Shown one piece after another: positions 38,264 to 47,750 of a stretch of DNA of 64,000 nt. The DNA comes from Dietzia natronolimnaea (GTDB lineage Bacteria; Actinomycetota; Actinomycetes; Mycobacteriales; Mycobacteriaceae). Position 1 is the stretch's first letter, and each line of letters begins with the position of its first letter. The position numbers and the translations under genes were made by a program. The DNA lies in assembly GCF_039525805.1 (NCBI RefSeq), contig NZ_BAAAHZ010000014.1; one strand, written 5' to 3'. The notes below the pieces were generated by a model. The model saw only the letters and a program-made list of their open reading frames with translations, was not told the origin of the DNA and did no database searches.

Positions 38264-38737
38264 CTACAACGATTGCAAGTAGCTCGTCAGATCTATCTCG
38301 GCAACGCGCTCATCGGCGCGAAATCGTTGCGTAAGCGCGATGATGCGGCCGTTTACGTGTGGCCTCACCGGAAACAGTTCCTCGACGAGCGCGCGGTCGA
38401 ATGCAAGACCAGTCGCTGTCTCGAAGAACTCGTCGAACTCGATCACTAGGACGGAGTCGTAGTCGCTGTCGCGGATTGGGCTAGTGTTCCGTCGCTTCGA
38501 GTGAGCCGTGCGCCAGACCGCCTTGACCTGGACCCGTTCCCCCGTTTCCGTCATGACGTCCCACCCGGCCTGACTGAACGAACCGCGGGAGCCGCCCACG
38601 TACGCGTGCGCCACCGCTTCCGCGATCTCCCCGACCATATTGCTGGTCTGAATCACGCCTCGAGCCTTCAGCTCCTTGCTACTCGCCGCCCACATGCGAA
38701 GAAGCTGGGCCACACTGAACTCGGAGTAGTCATCCAT
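38264..38737 (-). CDS. PD-(D/E)XK-like protein between head genes
   Basis: A 157-residue protein. A conserved-looking glutamate (MVGEIAEAVAHAYVGG), an aspartate and QVK (WDVMTETGERVQVKAVWR) are spaced as in PD-(D/E)XK nucleases of the DUF6998 sort. It lies between the protease and the MuF-like gene, so it could serve packaging or restriction. Catalysis is unproven. Confidence 0.6.
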   Translation of the reverse strand: MDDYSEFSVAQLLRMWAASSKELKARGVIQTSNMVGEIAEAVAHAYVGGSRGSFSQAGWDVMTETGERVQVKAVWRTAHSKRRNTSPIRDSDYDSVLVIEFDEFFETATGLAFDRALVEELFPVRPHVNGRIIALTQRFRADERVAEIDLTSYLQSL

Positions 38738-38756
38738 GCTGTGATCGTATGCGGAC

Positions 38757-39584
38757 CTACTCGTAGCTCAGATAGTGCCCACAACGGCACCGCGGGTGCC
38801 CTGCCGGGTACATAACCTCGGTTCCGTCTGCCAGCTTGAACGGCTGGTTTAGCTTGCGCACCTGCCCGTCGGTCGGACCGCACTTATTGGTGCACGCCCC
38901 TGCGAGCGCCTCCCAGGTCTTGCTCGTCGCACCAGTGGCCTCCCCGTAGTTCTGAATGCCCATGCTCCAGCTGTTCACGCTTTCCGTCTGCGCGATCATC
39001 TCCGCCCGGACCGGGTTGTTGATCGTCTCCTGAATGCGTTCCATGGCCTGATGCGTCGTCTCGCCGCGTGTGAGCGACTGTTGGATGCTCGTGCGGATCT
39101 TGCCTCGGGTCGTCTCGGTCACGCCGCTCACGAGGCCTGCAACGTGCTTCTGCGCTGCCGTTGATACGAAGTCGCGGACACTGTCGACGTAGAGCGGGAG
39201 CTCGTAGCGCTCTATCGCCGCATCGACGCCGATCGCCATGATGAGCGTGATGGCCTCAATGACGTGCCGTTGTAGGTCGAGTGCTTCGCCCTTCCAGACA
39301 TCGCTGGCGGCGTTGGCTACTGCGTCAGCGTGGATGCATGCCGCCTGCACAGTCGGCTGTTTCGCCAGCTCACGGGCGTACTCGGTCCAGTCGACGTAGA
39401 GATGCGCCCGCTGCGAGAGGTTGTAGAGGTACTCCCCCGCTTCGCTCTGCAGCTCGGCTTCGGTCTTCACCAGGGCACGGAACTGCTTGGGCGTCGCCTT
39501 GTAGCTCGGGTGCCACTCCTCGGATGCGCGGATCGTGGCGACTAACTCCGCATGGGACCTACGCAGCGAGAGCCGGTCGGTCAT
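38757..39584 (-). CDS. MuF-like head morphogenesis protein
   Basis: A 275-residue minor head protein. The MuF pattern is present near the C-terminus: AEMIAQTESVNSWSMG, KTWEALAGACTNKCGPTDGQ and HPRCRCGHYLSY. It overlaps the portal gene by 26 bases. Confidence 0.88.
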   Translation of the reverse strand: MTDRLSLRRSHAELVATIRASEEWHPSYKATPKQFRALVKTEAELQSEAGEYLYNLSQRAHLYVDWTEYARELAKQPTVQAACIHADAVANAASDVWKGEALDLQRHVIEAITLIMAIGVDAAIERYELPLYVDSVRDFVSTAAQKHVAGLVSGVTETTRGKIRTSIQQSLTRGETTHQAMERIQETINNPVRAEMIAQTESVNSWSMGIQNYGEATGATSKTWEALAGACTNKCGPTDGQVRKLNQPFKLADGTEVMYPAGHPRCRCGHYLSYE

Positions 39585-40932
39585 AGATCAGCTGCTCCAG
39601 TTCAGCCTTGTTCTTGCGTGCTTGTGCGAGGACCCGGGCAGCCTTGATGTCGTCCTTCTTCATCTCCTCCTCCGCGTCCTTGTCTGCCTCAGCGTCGGTC
39701 TTCTCCTTCCCAACAGGTGCCGGCTTCTCGCTGTCCGTCTCGCGCTCTGGCAACTTGAGGATCGTTCGGATGTGGTCCTCGTCGGCTTCGCTTGGGTTGA
39801 GTGCTCCGGCATCGACGAGCGTCTTGTAGACCTCGGAGAAGTCCTTGACGTTGTTCTTGGCGATCGCGCCGCAGGTCCACTCTGGATAGGCGGAGTTGGT
39901 GAAGTTCAGGTCCACGAGCAAGCGGATGATCTTCTCGTTGATTCGAGCGGCTATCTGCGCACCCAGCGCCTGGTTGGTCTGCTCGAGTAGTTCCCGCTGG
40001 TTGTCGCTGGCGGCGAATGAACCGGTCGAGGTGGTCGCGCCGATGTCGAGGTACTGGACCTGCATCGACTTGAGAATGTTTCGGTCGTGGCGGGCAATGG
40101 CGGAGGTTGGATCAGCGACGGTCTTCGCCTTCATGTCCATGAACTCGATCTCCCAACCGTCAGGCTCTTCGATGTAGGCCTGCTCGTTGGCCCGGATGCT
40201 GCGGGCTGCCTGTCGGGCCGTGAGCTTCATGCTGTCGCTGGCGTTGGTGGGGTGTTTGATCTTGACGACGCCGAGCCCCTGGCGCTCCTGCTGAAGCGCT
40301 TCGATGCGCTCGAGGTTGTTCTTGAAGTACCAACTTCCATACGCCGGCCGCAGGATCGAGATGCCTTGCCAGTTATCGCCCTCTTGCTGGTGAGTGAACG
40401 AGACGAGCTTGGAGTCAGGGATTGAGACTTGCTTGCCGTCAGCGGTGAGCTGCGTGATGCCAGCTTCCTTCTCGCGGGTCTCCCATGACTGGATGGTGGT
40501 CTGCTTGCGGTAGGCGACCTTGACCGGGACCAGGTAGCGCTTGCCCTCTACCTCTACCCAGTCGACGACGATCTCGAAGACGCTGAAGCCGAAGTCCAGC
40601 ATGGTGAGGATCTCGGGTAGGAGACGCTGCTTCCAGTGCAGCACCTTGATCATGACGTGCTCAGTGAGCTTCTTGATCTCCTCATCGTCCTTGTCGGTGC
40701 CACCCGCCTGGGCGTACCAGTCCGCGGCGATAAGCGGGGCCTTGGCGGCGATCAGGCCGGCTTTGACTGTGGCGTCACCGCGGCGCATTTCCTCGATGGC
40801 TCGCATGAGGGCGGGTCCACGCAGGTTGCTGATGTACTCGTCGGTGTCGATGATTCCCGAGAAGATACGAACGCCGGAATCCCCGAGCTCGAGGCTGTAA
40901 TCCTTAGTTCGTATTCGTTTCTGGGATGCCAT
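39559..40932 (-). CDS. portal protein (Mu gp29 / DUF935-like)
   Basis: A 457-residue portal, the DNA channel of the head. Typical segments are MLDFGFSVFEIVVDWVEVEG, DSKLVSFTHQQEGDNWQGIS, LRPAYGSWYFKNNLERIEAL and DIGATTSTGSFAASDNQREL. The C-terminal tail is charged (DAEADKDAEEEMKKDD). It lies between terminase and MuF genes, as expected. Confidence 0.9.
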   Translation of the reverse strand: MASQKRIRTKDYSLELGDSGVRIFSGIIDTDEYISNLRGPALMRAIEEMRRGDATVKAGLIAAKAPLIAADWYAQAGGTDKDDEEIKKLTEHVMIKVLHWKQRLLPEILTMLDFGFSVFEIVVDWVEVEGKRYLVPVKVAYRKQTTIQSWETREKEAGITQLTADGKQVSIPDSKLVSFTHQQEGDNWQGISILRPAYGSWYFKNNLERIEALQQERQGLGVVKIKHPTNASDSMKLTARQAARSIRANEQAYIEEPDGWEIEFMDMKAKTVADPTSAIARHDRNILKSMQVQYLDIGATTSTGSFAASDNQRELLEQTNQALGAQIAARINEKIIRLLVDLNFTNSAYPEWTCGAIAKNNVKDFSEVYKTLVDAGALNPSEADEDHIRTILKLPERETDSEKPAPVGKEKTDAEADKDAEEEMKKDDIKAARVLAQARKNKAELEQLIYDRPALAA

Positions 40933-40951
40933 ATCTACTTCTAGTCATAAA

Positions 40952-42367
40952 TCAAAAGTGCGAATTACTCAAGCCTCCGAAGATTGGATCAGCGCCTCCA
41001 CCGAAGGCGGAACCTCCCACCCCGGAATTCTGTGATTCGAAAGTCGGAGTCGGTCGCAGCGCCAAGTAAAGTGCCATGATCACCGCGTCGAGCAGGTCCG
41101 GACTAAACCCGAGCCGCTTCTTCACCTTGTCCTTTCCCTCTACCTTCAGCACCTTGTCCGTCGTGTCGAAGTGGTGGACCATCGCCTCCTTCTTCAGCTC
41201 GTTGAGGAACGGGCAGCCGCGGAAGTGCTTGATCTTCCCGAGTTCGATGCCGCGGGCGTACAGGTAGATCATCTGTGAGCGCAGGTTGTCGAACGCCAGA
41301 GGCACGTTGTCGGCGACGTCCAAGCGCACAGCAGGGTCCGGCTTCGCGCCGCTCATGAATTCGTGAGGCGAGTAACCGAGCTTGGAGAGGGAATCGACTA
41401 CTCCGACGCCGAGTCCCACCGCGTCGATGACGATATTGTCCAGGCCGTAGCCGTACTCGCTGGCATCCTCGACCAACGCGTCTGCCTGCACGCTGGTGTC
41501 GATGCTCTCGAGCTTGTCTTTCATGATGCGGAGATCCATGAGCGTGGTGCCGTAGAGCAGTCCTCGGACCGAGCGGTCAGCACCGCTGCGGGCCACGTCG
41601 TAGCCGGCCGCGCGGTCCAGAGTGGGGTCCAGTTCGTCCACGAGCGAGGCCGCCCAGTGACGGGACTTGAAGAGCGAGTTCGACTCGTCCGAGTAGTTCC
41701 AGTTGTTGTACAGGTAGCGCTGGGTCCACCACTCCGGGTTGGTTTGCAGAGCAGCGATGTCGCGGGGCGAGAGCCAGCTGTCTTCGAGACCGAACTCGAT
41801 GACCCGCACGTTCGGCGGGAGGGTCCCGGCCTTCCACGGGTCGTAGTAGCGCTCCTTGGACCATCCGTCGTTTGGGTTGAGCGTCAGGATCGAGAGCGAC
41901 GGTTGGCCGTTCTCGTTGCGGCGTCCACGACGTGACGTGGCCTGAATGAACATCTCGTACTCGAGCTCATCGGGCTCGTCGAGGTGGTTGCCGGTGGCGT
42001 TGATGCCCTTGATCTTCTTGCCGCCCCGGTCCTTGGACGCGTCAGCCTCGACGAAGATGATGACCGACTTGTTGTTGAAGGTCATCGTCTTGGCCTGCTG
42101 GTTGTAGATGAAGTCGACGCCCTGCTCGAGACCCATCTTGTCCGCCATCTCGAGATAGGACGGGATGAGGGTCTTGATCGACGTGCTGATGTTCTGGCGG
42201 AAGGCCGGCCAGTAGGTCTTCGGGAAGGTCAGACAGATAGAGATGACGATGTGGGCGGCGACGTCTGTCTTGCCACTGCCCACGACCCCTATAAGTACGA
42301 GCTCGTCGACGGACGGGTCATTGACCGCCGCGACGGCCTCAGCTTGCTTCTGTTTCAGCTGGAGCAT
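40952..42367 (-). CDS. terminase large subunit
   Basis: The packaging motor and nuclease, 471 residues from the ATG at 42367 (a GTG codon stands just before it). The P-loop is IGVVGSGKTDVAAHI. The nuclease domain aspartates are likely in AAGYDVARSGADRS and NIVIDAVGLGVGVVD. The gene overlaps the small subunit by 29 bases. Confidence 0.92.
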   Translation of the reverse strand: MLQLKQKQAEAVAAVNDPSVDELVLIGVVGSGKTDVAAHIVISICLTFPKTYWPAFRQNISTSIKTLIPSYLEMADKMGLEQGVDFIYNQQAKTMTFNNKSVIIFVEADASKDRGGKKIKGINATGNHLDEPDELEYEMFIQATSRRGRRNENGQPSLSILTLNPNDGWSKERYYDPWKAGTLPPNVRVIEFGLEDSWLSPRDIAALQTNPEWWTQRYLYNNWNYSDESNSLFKSRHWAASLVDELDPTLDRAAGYDVARSGADRSVRGLLYGTTLMDLRIMKDKLESIDTSVQADALVEDASEYGYGLDNIVIDAVGLGVGVVDSLSKLGYSPHEFMSGAKPDPAVRLDVADNVPLAFDNLRSQMIYLYARGIELGKIKHFRGCPFLNELKKEAMVHHFDTTDKVLKVEGKDKVKKRLGFSPDLLDAVIMALYLALRPTPTFESQNSGVGGSAFGGGADPIFGGLSNSHF

Positions 42368-42866
42368 CACCGTCCCTCGGTTCGATCTTGCTCATGTAGA
42401 TGGCCGGAGACTCGATGCGCTTGCCGTCTGAGGTGTGGTCAATCGCCTGCTTGTCGGACCAATCCTGGTACTTGCCGTTGTAGTTGTTGATCAGCGCGAA
42501 CTTGGCCCCGTTGGCGTACGGGCCGAAGAGTTGCGTCTCTGCGTACTCAGCGCAACGGTTGAGCGCCCCCTGAATCGAGGGAAAAAACTCGTCCTTGTTC
42601 TTGTAGTTCAGCAGCGTCCTGCGATCGACTCCAAGCGCCCTGGCGAGACCTGTCATCGTGTACGGCTTCTGCTCTGTGAGCACGGTCCTGGTGTCGAAGA
42701 GCATGTTGCCCTTGGCGTCCCGGCCGGACTCGACGAGAGCTTTGGTGGTGTGCGGGTCCTGCTCCGCAAAGTAGTTCTGGATCGCTAGGTCCAGTTCGTC
42801 GACCGTCTGGAACTTGAGTGGTCGACCACCTGCGTGCTTTTCTGATGCATTACTGGATTCTGCCAT
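42339..42866 (-). CDS. terminase small subunit
   Basis: A 175-residue DNA-recognition subunit with a helix-turn-helix (MTGLARALGVDRRTLLNYKN) and the GGRPLKFQTVDELDLAIQNY start typical of this family. It lies directly before the large subunit. Confidence 0.85.
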   Translation of the reverse strand: MAESSNASEKHAGGRPLKFQTVDELDLAIQNYFAEQDPHTTKALVESGRDAKGNMLFDTRTVLTEQKPYTMTGLARALGVDRRTLLNYKNKDEFFPSIQGALNRCAEYAETQLFGPYANGAKFALINNYNGKYQDWSDKQAIDHTSDGKRIESPAIYMSKIEPRDGDAPAETEAS

Positions 42867-42902
42867 ATATCACTAGTTTAGAACATTTAGCACGTTTAGT
42901 CA

Positions 42903-43199
42903 CTATTTTATGCGCCGATCAATCAGAACGGGCAATCGATCATCATCCGCATAGCCGGAAGGGAACGAGATTGTGACTATGTCATACGGTTCTTCACACG
43001 TAGTCATAACTATATCGATGAGGCTTCCGTTACCCTCATCGAAGATGATCGTCATTGGGGAGAGCCTTAAAGTCACCCTCCCGCCTTCACAAATGACCGG
43101 AAGATCGACAACTTCCCATTGCTTATCGACATAGCTCGCCATCATAGTCCGCACATCGGCGGCCCTACCTGCGGTTGTGCAGCGTGTTCGTACATTCAT
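42903..43199 (-). CDS. hypothetical protein before the terminase genes
   Basis: A 98-residue protein, MNVRTRCTTAGRAADVRTMM, from an ATG with GAGGGGAAA upstream. No family known. It lies between the type IIG enzyme and the terminase genes on the same strand and may belong to the restriction gene as an accessory. Confidence 0.6.
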   Translation of the reverse strand: MNVRTRCTTAGRAADVRTMMASYVDKQWEVVDLPVICEGGRVTLRLSPMTIIFDEGNGSLIDIVMTTCEEPYDIVTISFPSGYADDDRLPVLIDRRIK

Positions 43200-43269
43200 G
43201 ATTTCCCCTCTGAAGCATGCACTCAGATCGCCGGGCACGTTGGCGCGCATTCCAGGTACTGATACAGCA

Positions 43270-46200
43270 TTATGCCCTCTCCAGATCCTCGAAGTATCCG
43301 TCGACAATTGCAATGTCAGCCTCGTCCAGTCCATAGATCTCGTAGACTCGCTCGTCGACCACGCGCTCCCTCAGCAGTATCTCGCCTGCGATCCCCTGGC
43401 ACCGGCTACGGACGCCTTCCCAGTACTCGATGAACTCAGCCTTGCGTCCCAGCTTGGCTTTCAGCTTGATTCGTCGAGCGAGCGTGGGATAGTCCAGCAA
43501 CCACCACTCAACGAGCATATCTGGCCAGACCACGCCGTAGTCATAGGTGATCAGAGCTTTGAACTTCTCCGAAGTCGTCTCCAGCTCAGCTACAAGCTCA
43601 GCCAGCCGAGCTACTTCAGTTTCAATCGCCTCGTCGGTCGAACCTACAATCGGCACGCGGTTGATGCTCTTGTTGTTGTAGCGGAACGTATTGTTCAGCT
43701 TCGGGGGGCAAACCTGGTTAAGCGCATACGCGATAAGATGGGAGTTGAGCAGGCCCCACATGTAATTCATCGAGATAGTCTCGTCCTCGATCAAGATTCC
43801 TGGACAGTTCGTTCCATTAAACACGGAATTCTCCGAGAGGAATCCAACTACGGTACGCCAGTCGATTCCCTTGATGATCAGCTTTGGTTGCTCGATGTAG
43901 TCGTAGCTGCCAGCACGCAGATGCCTAAACCATGCGTCGCCGACCGCATACTTCTTCCTCGAGTCCAGCCGCTCCTCCAAAACCTCCTTGTATTGGTGCA
44001 GATACGCGTAGGCAACCGGGTACCGGCTCTCCAGCTCGCTAGGCGTCAGTAGGACCGCTTCTCCCCCAGGACCGGGCCGATATGGATAAATGACTACAGC
44101 CCCAGGCTCAGTCTGGGACCACCGACTCACCTCTGCTGCGCGGTAGGCGAACGGGAATAGAATCTCCTTCTCTATACCCAGCTCCACCGCACGTTCGGTA
44201 GACAGCACGAAGGTCTCGTTATGCCCGGTGATGTCACCAACATAGGCGTGCGCCACGTCGCTAAGCGGACGGTACTGGACCCCCCTTGCCTTGAGGTCAC
44301 CTACCAGGTCATAGTCACCGAAAGACCACGCCGTATGGCTCAAGTCGACGTATGAAATCTCTCGACGAGGCGCACCAACGATCGAGGCGAAGTCCAGCTT
44401 GTCAGCCGAAGCGATGCGGGCGTACTGCACGGACTCATAGCGATTATGAGACATCGAATAGATCGCAGGGTAGGTACTGGCATCTTCGAACACCGGGAGC
44501 GATCCGAAGTCGATGATCTCTTCCAAATTCTGGCGGCCGGAGAGCAGCTTGCGCAGGTTAGCGCCATAGTCCGTCTGCATCCACTGCGAGGAGGAGATAA
44601 ACGCCGCCCGGCCACCGCGACGAAGGATCTGTAGCGCCTTCTCGAAGAATATGATGGAGATGTCGAGCTTGCCGGTGGGGACCTCGTACTCGTTGAAGAA
44701 GTAATCCACGTGGCCTTGCTCGAGGTTCTGGACCCGAACGTAAGGCGGGTTGCCGACTACAACATGGAACCCCCCGCGGCTGAAGACGCGAGGGAACGCT
44801 TCTTCCCAGTTGAACGGCCTATCGGTGATGCCAGAGCGACTGATCAGCGAGTTTCCACACTTAATGTTCTCGTCTAGGTCTGTCAGATCCTTGTCCTTGA
44901 GCGCAGTCTTGAGCCACAAACTGAGCTTCGTAAGCTCGACCGACTCTTCGTTCAAGTCGACGCCGTAAATGTTGTCCGTGAGGATAGCGCGATAGGAATC
45001 TTCAAGCGACGTGAGGATGTAGGTGCCAAGGATCTGGGCGACTCGATCATGCTCCGCCAATAGGTAGTCGAACACTCCGACTAGGAATGCGCCTGATCCA
45101 CATGCCGGGTCGATGACCCTGATGGACTCGAGGACTGATTGGTACTCCATGTACAGTTGACGCTCGCGCCTCTCATAGCCAGCGTCAGTACGGACACCAC
45201 TGAGGTTGTACTTGTCCTTCAGTTCCTCTTCGATCGACCGCAGATAGTCCCCGACAGTACGTTCCACGACGTAACGGACAACGTAGTCGGGCGTGTAGTA
45301 GACACCTTCCTTCTTGCGGCGTCCCGGCTCCTTCTTGACTTCCTCACCGAACTTGCCAAGCTGGACCTTCTCGCGGATCTCCTCGAGGTCGGTGATCGAC
45401 TGTTCGAAGATTCTGCCCAGAACGGTGACAGTGAGGTCGTTCTCGAAGTCGTACTTCCCGCCCAGACTTGCGAGTTCCAGGAGTACATCGCCACCTACCT
45501 CTAGCGAGTCCAGGTTGGCGTCATCAGCGAAGAGCGCTCCCCCGTACCCGTTCGGGATGCCCAGCTTCTCGCTGCCAACACCGACGCCATGGAAGAACGT
45601 CTTGAATGCTTCCCAGATTGTCTGAAACGGCGAGTCTTTCGCGGACTTGACGATCATCGTGAGCGTGTGGTCTGGCAACAATCCACTATCTTCCGCGAAA
45701 CACACGAAGACGATCCGGTCGATGATTGTCTGGGCCTTCTGGATAACCACGTCGAAGCTGTCGTGCCGCTCAGGGTTTCGACGCCAGAGGTCTCGAAGCA
45801 GTTCTAGCCGAATTTCGCTGTATTCGGCATAGAATTCCTCTCCCACGTCCATCTGCTCTTGCCGAATGTCGGACAGGAAAAGCTCAGTGGGCGGTTTGCC
45901 TAATTCCGCGACGAAATTATTGGCGCGCAGGAGGAAGTACCACTGTTTGAAGTTGATGTAGTCGTCGGCCGTATCGACCAAATCGTGGAGGGTCCACCGC
46001 TCAAAGTCCAGCTGGTTGTCGTTGTAGAGCCGGAATTCGTAGAAGTTCGAGACGATCACGAATGGACATACGGAGTATGCTGGCTTGTACTTGAAGGCCT
46101 GCTGGACTGGGCTGAGGTTGCCGTACGCCTTACCGCGCTGGGGCTTGTCCAGGTTGACCGAGGCGCCCTTGAATTCGACGACTGCAGAGACAGTTTCCGA

Positions 46201-46482
46201 GTCGTTGTAGCGAATCACGCCATCGGGGAAGTCGTTATTCGACGTCTTGACTTGCGGCTCGAACGTGTAAGGGCTCGCCGGCTTCAGGCGGTAGCCCAGC
46301 ACCTTCCCGAAGACGTCCTCGGTGTACTGGCCCTGCCTTGAGGTTTCAGTATCAGTCTTCAGCGTGCCGGTCTCGTAATCTGCAAGCCACGCCTCGAGGA
46401 CCGCGATACGGTCTCGTACCTCATCGGTGCTGATAGCTCGCGCTCGCGCCTTAAGCGCGTTGCGCCCGAAAAGACTCGCCAT
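43270..46482 (-). CDS. type IIG restriction-modification enzyme
   Basis: A 1070-residue fused nuclease, adenine methyltransferase and specificity protein of the Eco57I type. The PD-(D/E)XK site has D87 (FPDGVI) and E103-F-K105 (VVEFKG). Methyltransferase motif I is DPACGSG (458-464), then GVDL (507-510), and motif IV is NPPY (578-581). A TaqI-like target-recognition region follows, with coiled coil near ETEVARLAELVAELETTSEK. All catalytic residues are present. Such single-gene systems cut unmethylated incoming DNA and protect their own. Confidence 0.93.
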   Translation of the reverse strand: MASLFGRNALKARARAISTDEVRDRIAVLEAWLADYETGTLKTDTETSRQGQYTEDVFGKVLGYRLKPASPYTFEPQVKTSNNDFPDGVIRYNDSETVSAVVEFKGASVNLDKPQRGKAYGNLSPVQQAFKYKPAYSVCPFVIVSNFYEFRLYNDNQLDFERWTLHDLVDTADDYINFKQWYFLLRANNFVAELGKPPTELFLSDIRQEQMDVGEEFYAEYSEIRLELLRDLWRRNPERHDSFDVVIQKAQTIIDRIVFVCFAEDSGLLPDHTLTMIVKSAKDSPFQTIWEAFKTFFHGVGVGSEKLGIPNGYGGALFADDANLDSLEVGGDVLLELASLGGKYDFENDLTVTVLGRIFEQSITDLEEIREKVQLGKFGEEVKKEPGRRKKEGVYYTPDYVVRYVVERTVGDYLRSIEEELKDKYNLSGVRTDAGYERRERQLYMEYQSVLESIRVIDPACGSGAFLVGVFDYLLAEHDRVAQILGTYILTSLEDSYRAILTDNIYGVDLNEESVELTKLSLWLKTALKDKDLTDLDENIKCGNSLISRSGITDRPFNWEEAFPRVFSRGGFHVVVGNPPYVRVQNLEQGHVDYFFNEYEVPTGKLDISIIFFEKALQILRRGGRAAFISSSQWMQTDYGANLRKLLSGRQNLEEIIDFGSLPVFEDASTYPAIYSMSHNRYESVQYARIASADKLDFASIVGAPRREISYVDLSHTAWSFGDYDLVGDLKARGVQYRPLSDVAHAYVGDITGHNETFVLSTERAVELGIEKEILFPFAYRAAEVSRWSQTEPGAVVIYPYRPGPGGEAVLLTPSELESRYPVAYAYLHQYKEVLEERLDSRKKYAVGDAWFRHLRAGSYDYIEQPKLIIKGIDWRTVVGFLSENSVFNGTNCPGILIEDETISMNYMWGLLNSHLIAYALNQVCPPKLNNTFRYNNKSINRVPIVGSTDEAIETEVARLAELVAELETTSEKFKALITYDYGVVWPDMLVEWWLLDYPTLARRIKLKAKLGRKAEFIEYWEGVRSRCQGIAGEILLRERVVDERVYEIYGLDEADIAIVDGYFEDLERA

Positions 46483-46556
46483 GAGCCAAAGCTTAGCGGG
46501 CAGGTCCGACGCACAGTCGACCGACGCCGCCGAGGCCGAACTGAACTTTACCTGCG

Positions 46557-46608
46557 TGGATCAGTTCGCGAGCACCACGTCAATTACTCCTACGGATCAA
46601 TTCGCACC
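46557..46608. repeat. direct repeat GGATCARTTCGC upstream of the GT51 gene
   Basis: GGATCAGTTCGC and GGATCAATTCGC occur 36 bases apart between two divergent genes, a possible operator pair. Confidence 0.4.
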
Positions 46609-46646
46609 CTCCCCACTGTTGATCCCTCCAGACCATGTGCACACCG

Positions 46647-46675
46647 TTGACCAGGTAATTCGCCTCTCAGATAAT
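46647..46675 (+). promoter_or_regulatory. sigma70-type promoter of the GT51 gene
   Basis: TTGACC, 17 bases, GATAAT, about 55 bases before the start codon. A good match for a housekeeping promoter, so the gene can be expressed in the lysogen. Confidence 0.65.
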
Positions 46676-46730
46676 TGGTCTAACCCAGTCGTCCAACTCG
46701 GCTGGGGGTTTGCGCCACCTGGGGGCCACC

Positions 46731-47750
46731 ATGACCGCCTACGCGTATAGCGAGGGACCGTACGATCCGGACAACGCTGAAACCGAGGTCTTCTACCTCG
46801 ACTACCTCGAAGAGCCAGACAAGCCCGAGCCTGAACCCGAGACGTGGTGGGAGCGTATCGGTGTGGCAGTCGGCACGAAGCTAGCTCACGCCGCGGCGGA
46901 GTTCATGAACTGGCTGGACAGAGTCGTCGCGCGTGGCCGCAAGCTGCTGGCCATTGTCCTCGCGCTGATCCTCTGCGCCGGCGCGGGAACGTGGGCATGG
47001 GCCGCTGGAGGAGTTCGCTTCAGCACGCCCGAGTCGACAGCCTTCATGCGGACAAATCCCGATCCCATCCATCAATGGGTCGGCATGAACCACATAAGCC
47101 GGCATCTCGTCGCGACAGCGATCGTCGTCGAGGACGCGCAGATCGGCGTGAGGGAGGGCGCGGTCGACTGGGAGGCTTTTGCCGACACCGCGCAGCGCTA
47201 CTTGGAAGGCGATCGCGACATCGTCGGTGGTTCGACCATTCACCAGCAGCTCGTCAAGAACCTGTACCTAAGCGAGGCTAGGTCACCCCAGCGAAAGGCT
47301 CTCGAGCTCCTCATTGCCGTCCCCATGGCCCGGGTCGTCCCGGAAGACCGCGTGCTCGAGCTGTATCTCAACTTCGCGCAGTTCGGCCCGAACATCTACG
47401 GGGTGTGCGCAGCTACCTGGTACTACTTCCAGGCCCCACCCTGGTACGTGAGCCGGTTCCAGGCGGCGTTACTCATCGGCGTACTCCCCTACCCGTCCGA
47501 TGCGCTTCGCGCCAAAGACGGTGGCGGGCCATACGTCATCAAGCCCGAACGGAACATGGCCGACTTTAGGCACCGCGTGTACGAACGCGCACCAGCCGGA
47601 TTGGCCTACCACGGTGGCCACGAGCCGCTTATGGAGCAGGTCGGCATCGTGGGCGACGCGAGCGACCATGAGCACGTCGGGCCGGACTCGTGCTCGACAA
47701 TGCCGGAGGGCGTGCGGGAGCTGCTCGAGAAGGAGGGGCAAGGTGCCTGA
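46731..47750 (+). CDS. prophage GT51 peptidoglycan glycosyltransferase
   Basis: A 339-residue protein: an acidic cytoplasmic N-terminus, one membrane helix (about 71-91, LLAIVLALILCAGAGTWAW), then a GT51 domain that polymerises lipid II into glycan. Motifs are VVED (catalytic Glu134), GGSTIHQQLVKN (166-177), RKALE (Glu192 as second key Glu) and EDRVLELYLNFAQFGPNIYG. There is no transpeptidase domain. It reads plus, against its neighbours, with its own promoter. Phage-borne GT51 enzymes are unusual. It may remodel the wall of the lysogen (inference). Confidence 0.88.
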   Translation: MTAYAYSEGPYDPDNAETEVFYLDYLEEPDKPEPEPETWWERIGVAVGTKLAHAAAEFMNWLDRVVARGRKLLAIVLALILCAGAGTWAWAAGGVRFSTPESTAFMRTNPDPIHQWVGMNHISRHLVATAIVVEDAQIGVREGAVDWEAFADTAQRYLEGDRDIVGGSTIHQQLVKNLYLSEARSPQRKALELLIAVPMARVVPEDRVLELYLNFAQFGPNIYGVCAATWYYFQAPPWYVSRFQAALLIGVLPYPSDALRAKDGGGPYVIKPERNMADFRHRVYERAPAGLAYHGGHEPLMEQVGIVGDASDHEHVGPDSCSTMPEGVRELLEKEGQGA

